This document shows positions 63,954-64,000 of a stretch of 64,000 bases of DNA, piece by piece; position 1 is the stretch's first letter; the number at the start of each line of letters is the position of its first letter. The stretch covers positions 620,001 through 684,000 of the forward strand of contig CAJQUN010000036.1 in the NCBI GenBank assembly GCA_907163345.1, given 5' to 3'. Source of the stretch: Haberlea rhodopensis. Lineage: Eukaryota; Streptophyta; Magnoliopsida; Lamiales; Gesneriaceae. The notes under the pieces were generated by a model. It saw only the letters and a program-made list of their open reading frames with translations. It searched no databases and was not told the DNA's origin. A program made the position numbers and the translations under genes.

Positions 63954-64000
63954 ATGAATTATCTTTTGAACTTCAAGTTCACATTGTCTTGTGCGAGGAT

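Larger units (their letters stand above)
62169..64000 (-). mobile_element. Copia LTR element, internally deleted, minus strand, runs off the window
   Basis: On the minus strand the 3' LTR runs 62397-62169 (TGTTATGAAATATG to the end; terminal TGTTAT/ATAACA inverted ends) and is preceded by a purine-rich GGAGAG tract. Upstream are RNase H, RT and connection segments of a Copia pol. The 5' half and 5' LTR lie beyond 64000. It is about 0.7 kb upstream of PFD5, in the same orientation. Confidence 0.85.

Overview
The window reads as a transposon-rich stretch of a flowering-plant nuclear genome, most likely a dicot. The evidence is spliced genes with plant-type proteins (MED23, a secreted GH9 class B endoglucanase, an EAPP-like protein, prefoldin subunit 5), AT-rich introns, and Copia, Athila-like Gypsy, L1, hAT and Mutator-like elements. 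Only four host genes were recognised. Everything else is intergenic DNA or layered transposon debris.

Region 1 (1-22926, + strand) holds the C-terminal 975 residues of Mediator subunit MED23 in 14 visible exons; its 5' exons lie before the window. Its introns are swollen by insertions: a 1.8-kb non-autonomous Copia carrying a host RING-finger fragment (1852-3670), a decayed L1 (3960-7368, 16-bp target duplication), two hAT-type MITEs with 8-bp duplications (8022-8482, 16360-16860), a Gypsy remnant (9582-11170), an L1 tail (about 12272-12735), a Copia fragment followed by an Athila-like LTR (about 15395-17855), and a truncated Gypsy (17856-20150). The intron that starts at 14889 uses a GC donor.

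Region 2 (23446-27595, - strand) is a complete seven-exon endo-1,4-beta-glucanase gene of 498 residues, convergent with MED23. AT-rich intergenic DNA follows to about 30.2 kb.

Region 3 (about 30.2-51 kb) is a retrotransposon nest. A 3' Athila-like fragment (30200-31673) precedes an 18.5-kb Athila-like element (32423-50946). That element has lost reverse transcriptase, RNase H and most of integrase. Its protease coding region is split by a 7.65-kb minus-strand LTR element (35639-43290, TSD ATGCC), and it also contains a solo LTR (from 46600) of the same family as the insertion. The interior of the 7.65-kb element has no recognisable coding; it is a dense run of short inverted repeats whose stems differ from unit to unit, passing into a CGCT/AGCG tandem array. 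This is the most unusual structure in the window. The LTRs of both families carry clusters of CGATCGATCG-type palindromes.

Region 4 (51-56.5 kb): AT-rich DNA, then a Mutator-like element with long terminal inverted repeats (53122-56479) carrying a degenerate plant mobile domain (PMD) gene, itself interrupted by an Athila-like solo LTR (53972-55461, TSD CCATT). It ends 170 bp before the EAPP start codon.

Region 5 (56.6-61.5 kb) has two small intact housekeeping genes converging on each other: EAPP-like (+, three exons, 149 aa) and prefoldin subunit 5 (-, three exons, 150 aa). The window closes with a deleted minus-strand Copia element (62169 to beyond 64000). All calls come from reading the sequence; no database search was run.
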